A stretch of 64,000 nucleotides of DNA from assembly GCF_039528515.1 (NCBI RefSeq), contig NZ_BAAALT010000084.1:22036-86035 (forward strand). The letters run 5' to 3'. The notes beneath the pieces were generated by a model, which worked only from the letters and a program-made list of their open reading frames with translations, searched no databases and was not told where the DNA came from. How positions within the stretch are numbered: the first letter of the stretch is position 1; each line of letters starts with the position of its first letter. This DNA is from Luedemannella flava (GTDB taxonomy: Bacteria; Actinomycetota; Actinomycetes; Mycobacteriales; Micromonosporaceae). Made by a program: the position numbers and the translations under genes. Of this stretch, positions 7,953 to 16,812 are shown in pieces.

Positions 7953-9872
7953 CTAACGGGTCGCCCAGGCGGCGCGCCCGGGGAGGTGCGATGCGAGGCG
8001 GGTGGCGGTCCTGACGCCGTCGGGCCAGTCGACGTCCACGCGCAGGCCGTGCGCGTCGTCGTCGAGGTCGGCCCGGCAGTTCCGCCGATCCGGCGGCGTG
8101 GTGCCCCCGGAAAGCTCGATGAGGCAGGCGACCCACTGCCCGACGCGGGTCGCGTAGTCCAGCCACGGCACCACCAGCGGGCCGGCCAGCGGGCCGCCGT
8201 CGGGGAAGGTGGTGGCGCCGTCGGTGGCGGCGCCGTGGAGGCTGGCGAGCCGGCTGGTCAGCCCGGGCCCCGCGGCCCAGCCGCCGATGCGTAGCCGCAG
8301 CCCGGCCGGGTCCAGGCGCCATGCGAGGCCGTCCGCGAGGTCGTCGACGCGCGCGAGGCGGACCTCCCAGGGACCACGGACCAGGGAGTACACCGTGAGG
8401 TGGCCGGCCGGCGTCACGGCGCCCGCGCGCCCGCTGCCGTGGTCGCGCTGGCCCGGGTACGGCTCGACCCAGTGGGCCAGCGTCCGGGACCCGGCGACCC
8501 CAACGCCATCGACGACCTCCGCTGTGAACGTGAACATCCCGGCCCGGTGGGTGGCGCGGCCCGCCGCGTCGACCAGGGTCACGGACTGGTCCAGCGGCGT
8601 GGTCCAGCCGCTCTCGTCGAGGACCGGGCAGGTCGCGGTCGAGTACCCCAGGCGGGCGTACAGGGGGGAGTCGCCGACCCGGGCGCCCGCCTCCGCGTGG
8701 TCGGTGCCGTGGTTGATGACGCGCACGATGCCGTCGGCGCGGGTGCCGGACACGAGCCAGCCCGGGGCGCGCACCGCGCGGACCGAGTCGCCCGCCTCGA
8801 CCGGCAGCGGCATCTCGTCGGCCGTCCACACCGGATGGTCGGCCGGCAGCGCGATGCCGAGCATCCCCTTGGCCGCCCAGTACGGCGAGCCGGGCCCGGA
8901 GTACGCCTGGGCCAGCCGGGGCCACGGCGCGTGCCAGCCGAGGGTGAGCAGGCCGCGCTCGTCCGGGGCGCCGTGGTCGACGAAGTGGCGCACGATGCCG
9001 GTGGCCGCGCGGCGCAGCTGCCCGGGCGCGACCGACGGCACCCCCGCCATCGCCCCGACCCAGAACGGCGCGGCGGCCGCGAACCGGTAGATGAGGCTGC
9101 GGCCCTGGATGAGCGGCGACCCGTCGGCCCCGACGAGGGCGACCGCGTCGCGCAGGAACCGGTCGAGCGCGGCGACGTCGCGCCCACGCCGGTCGGCGGC
9201 GAGGTCGGCCGCGCCGGCCATGCGCGCCCACAGCGTCGGGTACAGGTGCAGGGCCCAGCCGACGTAGTGGTCGTAGGCGCGCTCGGCGCCGTCGGCGAGC
9301 CAGCCGTCGGCGCGGGCGAACGTGTCGTGGGTGGCGAGGTCCTCGGCCATCTCGGTGAGCGAGTGCGGCCCGCCGACCGAGCGCAGGAACGTCTGCACGA
9401 CCAGCCGGAACCACACCCAGTTGATGCGCGGGTAGGTGTCGTCGCCGACCGCGGGGGACAGGTACTCCACCACGCGCTCCTGGGCGGTGGCCGGGAGCCG
9501 GTCCCAGATCCAGGGGCGGGTCAGGTCGAGGATCAGCGCGAGGGAGGCGGCCTCGACCTTCGCCTGGCCGTGCTCGTCGAGGCGGACCCAGCGCTCGGGC
9601 GAGTCGGGGTCGGTGCCGGTGACGATGCCCTGGGCGTACCAGTCGGCGAGCTCGTCGACGCCCTCGCCGCGCGCGCCGGCGATGCGGAACCCGGCCAGCA
9701 GGAACGTGCGGGCGAACCCCTCCAGGCCGTCGACCGCGCGCCCGTAGCCGCCCTCGGGGCCGGGGAACGTGACGCGGGCGTGGCCGGGCGACGCGAACGG
9801 GCGCGCGGCGGCGAGCAACCGGTCGGCGAGCGCCACCCAGTCCCGGCGGTCCCAGCGCGCGCTCGTATCCAT
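7953..9872 (-). CDS. DUF2264 protein, putative carbohydrate-active enzyme
   Basis: Cytoplasmic protein of 639 aa with no signal peptide. The N-terminal two thirds matches the DUF2264 pattern of an alpha-toroid: GGYGRAVDGLEGFART, LDLTRPWIWD, NWVWFRLVVQTFLRS, DHYVGWALHLYPTLWA and IQGRSLIYRFA. The C-terminal third is beta-rich, like the sandwich domains of polysaccharide lyases. Family members occur beside glycoside hydrolases and lyases, but I know of no established reaction. It is the first gene of the minus-strand operon, so its start is set by ATG 9872 with GGAG about 6 bases upstream. It probably processes uronate oligosaccharides, but this is inference. Confidence 0.8.
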   Translation of the reverse strand: MDTSARWDRRDWVALADRLLAAARPFASPGHARVTFPGPEGGYGRAVDGLEGFARTFLLAGFRIAGARGEGVDELADWYAQGIVTGTDPDSPERWVRLDEHGQAKVEAASLALILDLTRPWIWDRLPATAQERVVEYLSPAVGDDTYPRINWVWFRLVVQTFLRSVGGPHSLTEMAEDLATHDTFARADGWLADGAERAYDHYVGWALHLYPTLWARMAGAADLAADRRGRDVAALDRFLRDAVALVGADGSPLIQGRSLIYRFAAAAPFWVGAMAGVPSVAPGQLRRAATGIVRHFVDHGAPDERGLLTLGWHAPWPRLAQAYSGPGSPYWAAKGMLGIALPADHPVWTADEMPLPVEAGDSVRAVRAPGWLVSGTRADGIVRVINHGTDHAEAGARVGDSPLYARLGYSTATCPVLDESGWTTPLDQSVTLVDAAGRATHRAGMFTFTAEVVDGVGVAGSRTLAHWVEPYPGQRDHGSGRAGAVTPAGHLTVYSLVRGPWEVRLARVDDLADGLAWRLDPAGLRLRIGGWAAGPGLTSRLASLHGAATDGATTFPDGGPLAGPLVVPWLDYATRVGQWVACLIELSGGTTPPDRRNCRADLDDDAHGLRVDVDWPDGVRTATRLASHLPGRAAWATR

Positions 9873-10223
9873 GGTCGACTCCGATCGAGGGGGAGCGGAG
9901 GAGCGATTGTGTCGGCTACGCAACGGCCGAGTTTCCGAAGTAAAACGCTCACAACAGAGCAAGTCAATGCCGTTATCAAACCGAGACGACCACGTTCGAC
10001 AAAAACGCTCACATCAGCTCTCGCATAGATCTATCTCTGCAGGTCATTGTGTTATCACCGACGATGTCAATACGATCAGATCCGGGAGTACGGGAGCCGG
10101 ACGTCACGCCGGCCGTGACGCGAGGCTGGGTCCAGCCGCGATTTTGAGGGCTCCCACGACGGAAAACGATCTGATACGGTCGCAACCGTTCACGCTCGAT
10201 CTGACGATCGTTGAAGGACCCCG
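9873..10223. promoter_or_regulatory. Divergent control region of the uronate locus
   Basis: This 351-bp gap separates the catabolic operon (minus) from the lyase and regulator genes (plus) and has a lower GC content than its surroundings. Two copies of AAAACGCTCACA occur at 9942-9953 and 10002-10013, exactly 60 bp apart and on the same strand. Their reverse TGTGAGCGTTTT resembles a LacI-type half-site. A palindrome ATAGATCTAT lies at 10025-10034. CGATCTGA occurs at 10167-10174 and 10197-10204, 30 bp apart, with the opposite orientation (TCAGATC) near 10076. These are candidate sites for the two regulators encoded downstream. No ORF of its own was found. Confidence 0.55.
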
Positions 10224-12128
10224 ATGCCGTCCACCGACCGCTTCACCGGCCCGCTCGCGGCGGCCTGGCCGGGCCTCGACGCCGCGAAGCTCGCCGGGAT
10301 CCTGCTCCCGCCGGAGCGGTCCCTGCCCGTGCCGACCGCGCTGGAACGCGACGTCTGGGCCGACGCGCACGCCCCGACGCTGCGCGTGCTGCGGGCGCGG
10401 GCCGAGGCCGACCGGTCGCAACCGTGGCCGCAGCCGCTCGCCCACCAGTACGCGCGGTACTTCCGCGACGGCGACCGGGACACGTACGAGCAGCTGCTCT
10501 GGGCGCGGCAGCGGCGGTTCACCCGCGCGGCCGTGCTCGCCGCCGTCACGCTCGACCCGGCCTGGCTGGACGAGGCCATCGACGGCGCGATGCTGCTGTG
10601 CGAGCAGAGCACCTGGTGCTGGCCCGCCCACGACGACACCCGCACGGCGCACGGCGCGGTCGTGCCGACCGTGACCGACCCCTACCTCGACCTCGGCGCC
10701 GGCCACGTGGCGGCTGAGCTGGCCTGGCTCGACCACCTGCTCGGCGAGCAGTTCGACGGGTACGCGCCCGGCGTGCGCGCCCGCATCCGGCACGAGGTCG
10801 ACGTGCGCGTCCTGACGCCGTTCGAGCGGCGCCGCGACTGGCACTGGCTCGGCCTCGACGGCAACGCCCACAACTGGACCGCGTGGATCCACGGCAATGT
10901 CCTGGTCGCGGCCCTGCGCCTGGTCGAGCACCCGGGGCGGCGCGCGCGTCTGGTCGACCTGGCCGTCGAGGGCCTCGACCGTTACGTCGCCTCGCTGCCC
11001 GCCGACGGCGCGATCGACGAGGGCTACTCGTACTGGTGGAACGGGGCCTGCCGGGCGCTGGAGGCGCTCGACGTGCTGACCCATGCCACCGACGGGGTCC
11101 TCGGCGGCGTGCCGGGTGAGGCGCTGCGCGCGACCGTCGCGTTCCCGCACCGCGTGCACCTGGGCGGGCCGTGGTATCTGAACCTGGCCGATGGCTGGGC
11201 CCGGCCGCCCTCCGGCGATCCGTGGCACGCGCTGCACCGGGCGGCCCGGCGGGTCGGCGACGCCGACGCCGCGGCGCACGCCGCCGCCCAGCGCGACCCG
11301 GACGCGCCGCTGGCCGACGAGCACCTGGGCCTCGGTCGGATGCTGCGCGCGCTGACCGACCCGGATTGGGCCACCGCGTCGGGCACGTCGCCGCTGCCGC
11401 GCGACGTGTGGTTCGGATCCACCGAGGTGCTGGTGGCCCGGGTCGCGGACGGCGACGCGGCCGGGCTGACGCTGGCCGTCAAGGGCGGCCACAACGGCGA
11501 GCACCACAACCACAACGACGTCGGCAGCGTCGTCGTCGCCCTCGGCGGGGTGCCGGTGCTGGTCGACGCCGGCCGACCGACGTACACGGCCCGGACCTTC
11601 GGGCCGGACCGGTACGGGATCTGGACGATGCGCAGCGACTGGCACAACGTGCCCGGGATCCGGGGCACGACGCAGGCGCCGGGACGGCGGTTCGCGGCGC
11701 GCGACGTGGCGGTCATCGACGACGGCGCGGGCCTCACGCTGGATCTCGCGGCCGCCTACCCGCTCACCGACGTGGGCACCTGGCGACGCACCGCGCGCCT
11801 CGACCGGGCACGTGGATGTGTCGTGGTCACCGACGTGTGGGAGCTGGCACCGGCCACAGTGGAGGAGCCGACTACGCTTCGCTGGCTGATCGCCGGCGAG
11901 GTGCGCCTCCACGAGGGTCGCGCCGAGGTTACGGCCCTGGAAGGGGCCGGCCGCGTGGCCCTGATCTGGGAACCCGCGTCGGCGCCCGGCACGGTGACGG
12001 TACGGGTGCTCGACGACCCCATGCTCGTCGACGTATGGGGTGATCGACTCACCCGACTGGAGATCGATGTCACGTCGATCGGAGCGGTCGGCACGCTGAC
12101 GCTGACCGTGGAGGTGATCCATGAGTGA
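10224..12128 (+). CDS. Heparinase II/III-like polysaccharide lyase
   Basis: Predicted uronate-polysaccharide lyase of 634 aa: an alpha/alpha toroid followed by a beta-sandwich with the heparinase II/III C-terminal pattern. Candidate catalytic residues are the tyrosines at 268 and 270 (EGYSYWWNGA) and the His-rich block GGHNGEHHNHNDVGS near 421-434. NAHNWTAWIHGN is also typical. There is no signal peptide, which implies cleavage of imported oligosaccharides in the cytoplasm. ATG 10224 is preceded by GAAGGA. The gene is divergent from the GH88/kdu operon and overlaps the next regulator gene by 8 bases. Beta-elimination would give the unsaturated ends that GH88 needs. The exact polymer (glycosaminoglycan-like, alginate-like or other) cannot be read from the sequence. 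Confidence 0.85.
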   Translation: MPSTDRFTGPLAAAWPGLDAAKLAGILLPPERSLPVPTALERDVWADAHAPTLRVLRARAEADRSQPWPQPLAHQYARYFRDGDRDTYEQLLWARQRRFTRAAVLAAVTLDPAWLDEAIDGAMLLCEQSTWCWPAHDDTRTAHGAVVPTVTDPYLDLGAGHVAAELAWLDHLLGEQFDGYAPGVRARIRHEVDVRVLTPFERRRDWHWLGLDGNAHNWTAWIHGNVLVAALRLVEHPGRRARLVDLAVEGLDRYVASLPADGAIDEGYSYWWNGACRALEALDVLTHATDGVLGGVPGEALRATVAFPHRVHLGGPWYLNLADGWARPPSGDPWHALHRAARRVGDADAAAHAAAQRDPDAPLADEHLGLGRMLRALTDPDWATASGTSPLPRDVWFGSTEVLVARVADGDAAGLTLAVKGGHNGEHHNHNDVGSVVVALGGVPVLVDAGRPTYTARTFGPDRYGIWTMRSDWHNVPGIRGTTQAPGRRFAARDVAVIDDGAGLTLDLAAAYPLTDVGTWRRTARLDRARGCVVVTDVWELAPATVEEPTTLRWLIAGEVRLHEGRAEVTALEGAGRVALIWEPASAPGTVTVRVLDDPMLVDVWGDRLTRLEIDVTSIGAVGTLTLTVEVIHE

Positions 12129-13224
12129 GGCCCGGGGACCACTTCAAGTGGCGCGGCGGCAGCAACTGCTCGCGGCGCTGCAGCGCGACGGGTCGTTGCG
12201 GATCTCCGACCTGACCGAGGCGCTGGGTGCCGCGGCCGTCACGATCCGCCGCGACATCGCCCAGCTCGCCGCCGAGGGCCTCGTGCGGCGCGTGCACGGC
12301 GGCGTCGCGCTCATCACGCCAGACGACGCCACCGAGGAGATGCCGGCCACGGGGCTGGACTCGCTCAGCGGCCGTACGCTCGGCATGCTCGTCCCGTCGC
12401 TGGACTACTACTGGCCCGACGTGGCCCGGGGCGCCGAGGAGGCCGCCCGGGAGCTGGACATGCGGGTGGTCCTGCGCGGCTCGAGCTACGAGACCGAGGA
12501 CGAGCTGCCGCAGCTGACCCGCCTCGTCGAGAAGATGGGCGTCGACGGCCTGATCATCGCGCCGCGGCTGGACGCGCCGACGGCCGGGCGCACCATCGAC
12601 TGGCTCGCCGACACCGGCATCCCGGTGGTGCTGCTGGAGCGTACGGCCGTCGCGGGCCAGCACGAGGCGGTGCTGGAGTCGGTGGTGAGCGACCACGCGC
12701 TCGGCGCCGCGATGGCGGTACGGCACCTGATCTCCCTCGGCCACCGCAAGGTCGGCCTCGTCCTCGCGGGCAACAGCCCGCACCGGGCGCACCTGCGTCG
12801 GGGCTGGCTGGAGGCCTCGGCGGCGTACGGGCTGGACCCGGACGCCACGGTGCAGGCGCTGCTGCCGGACGCGCGCTCGCCCGACCGGGACGCGGCCCTG
12901 GACGACGTCCTCGACCGGTGCCAGGCCACCGGGACGACGGCGCTGCTGGTCCACGCGGACCCGGAGGCCGTCGCCCTCGTCCAGCACTGCGAGGAACGCC
13001 ACCTGGCGGTGCCCGGTGACCTGTCCGTCGTGGCGTACGACGACGAGGTCGCGGGCCTGTTCACGCCGCCGCTCACGGCCGTGCGGCCGCCCCGGCGCTC
13101 GATCGGCCGGGCCGCCGTCCGCCTCGTCGCCGACCGGTTGGCGGACCCGGACCGGCCCGCGCACCGGGTCGTGATCAGCCCGGCGCTGCGCATCCGGGAG
13201 TCGACGGCACCACCGCGCGCCTAG
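12121..13224 (+). CDS. DeoR-HTH/LacI-type sugar-binding transcriptional regulator
   Basis: Hybrid regulator of 367 aa. Residues about 10-65 form a DeoR-type winged helix (RISDLTEALGAAAVTIRRDI, then RRVHGGV). Residues about 85-355 form a LacI-type periplasmic-binding-like effector domain (RTLGMLVPSLDYYWPDV, SDHALGAAMAVRHLISLGHR, VAYDDEVAGLFTPPLTAVR). It is translationally coupled to the lyase gene (8-base overlap) and closely related to the regulator encoded next. It probably senses a uronate-derived sugar and controls the divergent promoters at 9873-10223. Repressor or activator action cannot be told from sequence. Confidence 0.88.
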   Translation: MSEARGPLQVARRQQLLAALQRDGSLRISDLTEALGAAAVTIRRDIAQLAAEGLVRRVHGGVALITPDDATEEMPATGLDSLSGRTLGMLVPSLDYYWPDVARGAEEAARELDMRVVLRGSSYETEDELPQLTRLVEKMGVDGLIIAPRLDAPTAGRTIDWLADTGIPVVLLERTAVAGQHEAVLESVVSDHALGAAMAVRHLISLGHRKVGLVLAGNSPHRAHLRRGWLEASAAYGLDPDATVQALLPDARSPDRDAALDDVLDRCQATGTTALLVHADPEAVALVQHCEERHLAVPGDLSVVAYDDEVAGLFTPPLTAVRPPRRSIGRAAVRLVADRLADPDRPAHRVVISPALRIRESTAPPRA

Positions 13225-13273
13225 CTGCGGTAACATCTGCGTCCGTCGATATTCGGTCCGGGTGGGGCGTCTC

Positions 13274-14371
13274 GTGACGGCAGGGCGGCTGTTCAGTACC
13301 CAGCGGCAGGAGCGCCTGCTGGCGGAACTGCGTGGGCAGGGCGCCGTGCGGGTGCGCGACCTGGCCCGCGAGCTAGGGGTCAGTGAGCTGACCATCCGCC
13401 GCGACATCGCGGCCCTCGCCGAGCGTGGCCTCGTGGCCAAGGTGCACGGCGGGGCGACCCTGCCGCTGCAGGCCGGCGCCGCGCACCGGCCGCGCCGCGC
13501 CACGACCCGGTTCACCATCGGCATGGTGGTGCCGTCGCTGGACTTCTACTGGCCGCCGATCGTGGCCGGCGCCCGGGCCGCGGCGGCGGCGCTCGGGGTG
13601 AACGTCCAGCTGCGCGGGTCGAGCTACGACCCGGACGAGGATCGCCGGCAGATCGGCCGGCTCGTCGACGACGGCCAGGTGCAGGGCCTGCTGCTCGCAC
13701 CCAGCGTGGACGGCGAACGGTCGGACGAGCTGCTCGACTGGATCGGCCAGCTGCCCGTACCCGTGATCCTGGTCGAGCGGCAGCCGCGGCGGTGGACGCC
13801 GACGGCCCTGGAATGGGTGCGCAGCGACCACGCGCTCGGCATGGAGATCGCCGTCCATCACCTGCGGCGGCAGGGCCACCGGCGCATCGGGCTCGTCCTG
13901 TCGCGGGGCAGCCCCACCTCGGCGCACCTGCTGCAGGGCTGGCACACGGCGGCCGCCGACCTCGGCATGTCCGACACCCTGGTGGTGCGCGAGTCCGTGG
14001 CGCTGGACCGGCCCGGCCATCGGGAGATCATCGCCGGCATCCTCGCCGACTGCCGGCGCGGCGGCATCACGGCGCTGATCGTGCACAGCGACCCGGACGC
14101 GCTGTCGGTCGCGCAGTACTGCGCGGAGCACGGCGTGGTCATCCCGGACGACCTGGCCGTCGTGTCGTACGACGACGAGGTCGCGCAGCTGGCCGACCCG
14201 GCGCTGACGGCCGTGCGGCCGCCGAAGAGCCACGTCGGGCGGCTCGCCGTGGAACTCATGGTGTCGCGCCTGCTCGACGGCAACCGGCGGCCCGCGCAGC
14301 GGGTGCTCGTCGCGCCCGAGCTGGTCGTGCGCGCGTCGTCGCTGGGGCGTACCCGAAATGTTCGATTTTGA
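13274..14371 (+). CDS. Second DeoR-HTH/LacI-type regulator (paralogue)
   Basis: About 365 aa with the same architecture as its upstream neighbour: DeoR HTH (VRDLARELGVSELTIRRDI, KVHGGA) followed by a sugar-binding domain (FTIGMVVPSLDFYWPPIV, SDHALGMEIAVHHLRRQGHR, VSYDDEVAQLADPALTAVR). The strong matches over the full length indicate a tandem duplication. GTG 13274 was chosen because GGTGGGG lies just upstream; GTG 13262 is an alternative. It ends 3 bases from the end of a convergent ABC permease gene. It may bind a different effector or form heteromers with its twin; neither can be decided here. Confidence 0.86.
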   Translation: MTAGRLFSTQRQERLLAELRGQGAVRVRDLARELGVSELTIRRDIAALAERGLVAKVHGGATLPLQAGAAHRPRRATTRFTIGMVVPSLDFYWPPIVAGARAAAAALGVNVQLRGSSYDPDEDRRQIGRLVDDGQVQGLLLAPSVDGERSDELLDWIGQLPVPVILVERQPRRWTPTALEWVRSDHALGMEIAVHHLRRQGHRRIGLVLSRGSPTSAHLLQGWHTAAADLGMSDTLVVRESVALDRPGHREIIAGILADCRRGGITALIVHSDPDALSVAQYCAEHGVVIPDDLAVVSYDDEVAQLADPALTAVRPPKSHVGRLAVELMVSRLLDGNRRPAQRVLVAPELVVRASSLGRTRNVRF

Positions 14372-14374
14372 TTC

Positions 14375-15190
14375 TCAGCCGTCGCGCTTCGTCGTCCAGC
14401 GGAAGGTGGTCAGGCACAGGACCAGGCCGAGGAGGCACCAGGCGACCAGGACCATCGCGACCCGGTCGAGCTCCCACGAGCCGGCCGGCTCCTCGGCGGC
14501 CATGCCCGCCGGGAGGAAGACCGAGCGCAGGCCCTGACAGATCCACTTCAGCGGGAACAGTGCGGCGATCTGCTGCATCCAGTCCGGCAGCTGGGTGAAC
14601 TTGATGAACACGCCCGAGATGAACTGCAGCACGAGCGCGATCGGGGTGGCCACGGCCGGGGCACTGCGCGCCGTGCGGGCCACGGACGAGAACGCGACGC
14701 CGCACAGCGTGCAGGAGGCGACCCCGAGCAGGCTCACCCAGGCGAAGGTGAGCCACTTCGTCACCTCGGTCGGCAGGGTCACGCCGTAGAACGCGACCGC
14801 GAAGACCAGCAGCAGGACGGTCTCCGCCGCGGCGACCGCCAGGACCATGAGCACCTTGCCGATGAAGTAGACCGCGGGCGGCATGGGGGTGCCGCGCAGC
14901 CGCTTCAGCTCGCCCCGGTCACGCTCGCTGGGGATCTGGATGGCGAGGTTCTGGAAGCCCGTCGCCATGAGGCCCGCGCCGATCATGCCGACCACGAAGT
15001 ACTGGGAGAACTGGACGCCCGGGTAGATCTCCCACGTGAAGATCGAACCGAAGATGACGATCATCAGAACCGGGAACAGCATCGTGAACACGACGGCCTC
15101 GCGGCTGCGCAGGAACCGCGTGAGCTCCGAGCGCCCCTGCCGCAGGCCCAGCGTGAGCAGGCCCGGCCGGGCGGCGGTGATCTCGGTCAT
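14375..15190 (-). CDS. ABC-2 type transporter permease
   Basis: Membrane subunit of 271 aa with six predicted helices, including FTMLFPVLMIVIFGSIFTW near the N-terminus and the ABC-2 hallmark QIPSERDRGELKRLRGTPMP before the third helix. Its start overlaps the stop of the ATPase gene by an ATGA junction, so the two form one exporter. Exporters of this type carry drugs, lipids or small hydrophobic molecules outward. The substrate is unknown. Confidence 0.9.
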   Translation of the reverse strand: MTEITAARPGLLTLGLRQGRSELTRFLRSREAVVFTMLFPVLMIVIFGSIFTWEIYPGVQFSQYFVVGMIGAGLMATGFQNLAIQIPSERDRGELKRLRGTPMPPAVYFIGKVLMVLAVAAAETVLLLVFAVAFYGVTLPTEVTKWLTFAWVSLLGVASCTLCGVAFSSVARTARSAPAVATPIALVLQFISGVFIKFTQLPDWMQQIAALFPLKWICQGLRSVFLPAGMAAEEPAGSWELDRVAMVLVAWCLLGLVLCLTTFRWTTKRDG

Positions 15191-16038
15191 CGTTCCTCGC
15201 CGATCATCTTCAGGTAGATCTCCTCCAGGGTGGGCCGGGTGACGCTCAGCCCCGGGATCTCCGCGCCGCCGAACCGCGACACGAGCTGACGTACGAAGGC
15301 TGTGGGGGTGTCGGTCTGCGCGGACCTCGGCCCGTCGGGCTCCACCCACGACACCGTCGCGGCCGCCTGGGACCGCCCGCCCAGCTCGGCCGGCGTCGCG
15401 ACCTCGACCACCTGACCCGCGGTGATGACGCCGACCCGGTCGGCGAGCTCCTCCGCCTCGTCCAGGTAGTGGGTGGTGAGCAGGATCGTCGTGCCGGCGG
15501 CGGCCAGGTTGCGGACCAGCCCCCAGAACTCGCGGCGCGCCTGCGGGTCGAACCCGGTCGTCGGCTCGTCGAGGAAGAGCAGCTCGGGGCGGCCGATGAT
15601 GCCGAGCGCCACATCGAGGCGGCGGCGCTGGCCGCCGGAGAGCGTGTGCACCGCCGCGCCGGCCTTGGCCGTCAGGCCGACCCGCTCGACAACGACGGCC
15701 GGGTCCTCGGCGTCCGGGTAGTAACCCGCGAACAGCCGCACGACCTCGCCGACCCTGAGGTTGTCGAACTGGTTGGTGCTCTGCAGCACGATGCCGATGC
15801 GGGCGCGCCAGGCGGCGTCGGCCTTCGCCGGGTCGACGCCGAGGACGCTCACCTCGCCGGCGTCGCGCCTGCGGTAGCCCTCAAGGATCTCCACCGTGGT
15901 GGTCTTGCCGGCGCCGTTCGGGCCGAGCAGCGCGAACACCTCGCCCTTGTCGACCCGCAGGTCGACCCCGGCGACTGCCTGGTGGTCGCCGTAGGCCTTG
16001 CGCAGCCCCACCACCTCGATGGCGGCCTCAGAACTCAT
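15187..16038 (-). CDS. ABC transporter ATP-binding protein
   Basis: DrrA-like ATPase of 283 aa. It has Walker A GPNGAGKTT, signature LSGGQRRRLDVAL, Walker B LLFLDEPTTGFDPQ and H-loop LTTHYLDEAEELA. The last 70 residues form the extra C-terminal domain common in drug or antibiotic exporters and end with the family-type TLEEIYLKMIGEE. ATG 16038 gives a normal N-terminus; the longer open frame upstream overlaps the next gene and is not needed. It energises the permease encoded immediately downstream. Confidence 0.92.
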   Translation of the reverse strand: MSSEAAIEVVGLRKAYGDHQAVAGVDLRVDKGEVFALLGPNGAGKTTTVEILEGYRRRDAGEVSVLGVDPAKADAAWRARIGIVLQSTNQFDNLRVGEVVRLFAGYYPDAEDPAVVVERVGLTAKAGAAVHTLSGGQRRRLDVALGIIGRPELLFLDEPTTGFDPQARREFWGLVRNLAAAGTTILLTTHYLDEAEELADRVGVITAGQVVEVATPAELGGRSQAAATVSWVEPDGPRSAQTDTPTAFVRQLVSRFGGAEIPGLSVTRPTLEEIYLKMIGEER

Positions 16039-16091
16039 GGGGTCCACTATGTCGAATCCCGCCGACAGAATCGCCGGCACCCTCGACTTCG

Positions 16092-16736
16092 TTACCGCGG
16101 CGGTAGCACCAGTGTCGGGTCCAGGTCGCGGTCCTTGGTTTTCCGCGTCTTCCGTTCGGCCCGCCACCGCCGCAGCTTGCGGAACATGACCCAGAAAAAC
16201 CAGAAAAATCCAACAATGAACACAATCACGAGTACGGGCAGCAGGATCGCGACCAGCGACAGCGAGGCGCTCGCCACGTCCTCGGCGGTGCTCACCACCG
16301 GCGCGCCGACCCCGCCCGTCGACACGTTCACGACCGGCCGGATCGCGGCCTTGGCGCTGTGCACGACGAGCGAGATGACGATGCCGGCGACGATCGGCAC
16401 CCACTGGTTGCCCGAGAAGAACGTGTCCGGGTTGTCCACGGTGACCGTCTGCGCCCCCGACGCGGCCCCGAAGGCCAGGCCGCCCGCGGTGGGCCGGACC
16501 ACCGTCTGGATCACGTCGTTGACGTGGTCAACCACGGGGATCTTGTCGGCGACGAACTCGATGAGCAGCAGGACCGTCAGGATGCTCAGCACCCAGCCGT
16601 TCTCCAGCCAGTTCCACGAGCCGGGCAGGCTGATCAGGTTGGTGTAGCGACCGAGGAGGCCGACGGCGAGCAGGGGGATGTACGCGTTCAGTCCGGCCGA
16701 GGTCGCCAGACCGATCCCCGTCAAAGTCTCCAGCAC
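16092..16736 (-). CDS. DUF4126 membrane protein
   Basis: Integral membrane protein of 214 aa with about five helices. The N-terminus reads LTGIGLATSAGLNAYIPLLA, characteristic of DUF4126, and the loop KIPVVDHVNDVIQTVVRP is conserved in this family. The C-terminus is a basic cytoplasmic tail (RKLRRWRAERKTRKTKDRD). The start is GTG. It is divergent from nucS. The family has no established function. Confidence 0.82.
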   Translation of the reverse strand: MLETLTGIGLATSAGLNAYIPLLAVGLLGRYTNLISLPGSWNWLENGWVLSILTVLLLIEFVADKIPVVDHVNDVIQTVVRPTAGGLAFGAASGAQTVTVDNPDTFFSGNQWVPIVAGIVISLVVHSAKAAIRPVVNVSTGGVGAPVVSTAEDVASASLSLVAILLPVLVIVFIVGFFWFFWVMFRKLRRWRAERKTRKTKDRDLDPTLVLPPR

Positions 16737-16800
16737 CCGGTAAGCATGACACTTGCTCGCAAATCGTGCCCAGGCGCGTAACGACGCGGGACGGCTCGCG

Positions 16801-16806
16801 TAGGCT
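16801..16806 (+). promoter_or_regulatory. -10 box of a probable leaderless nucS transcript
   Basis: TAGGCT ends exactly 6 bases before the GTG start at 16813. This places the transcription start at or next to the start codon, and no ribosome binding site is present. The pattern is common in actinobacteria. Confidence 0.5.
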
Positions 16807-16812
16807 GCTGCG

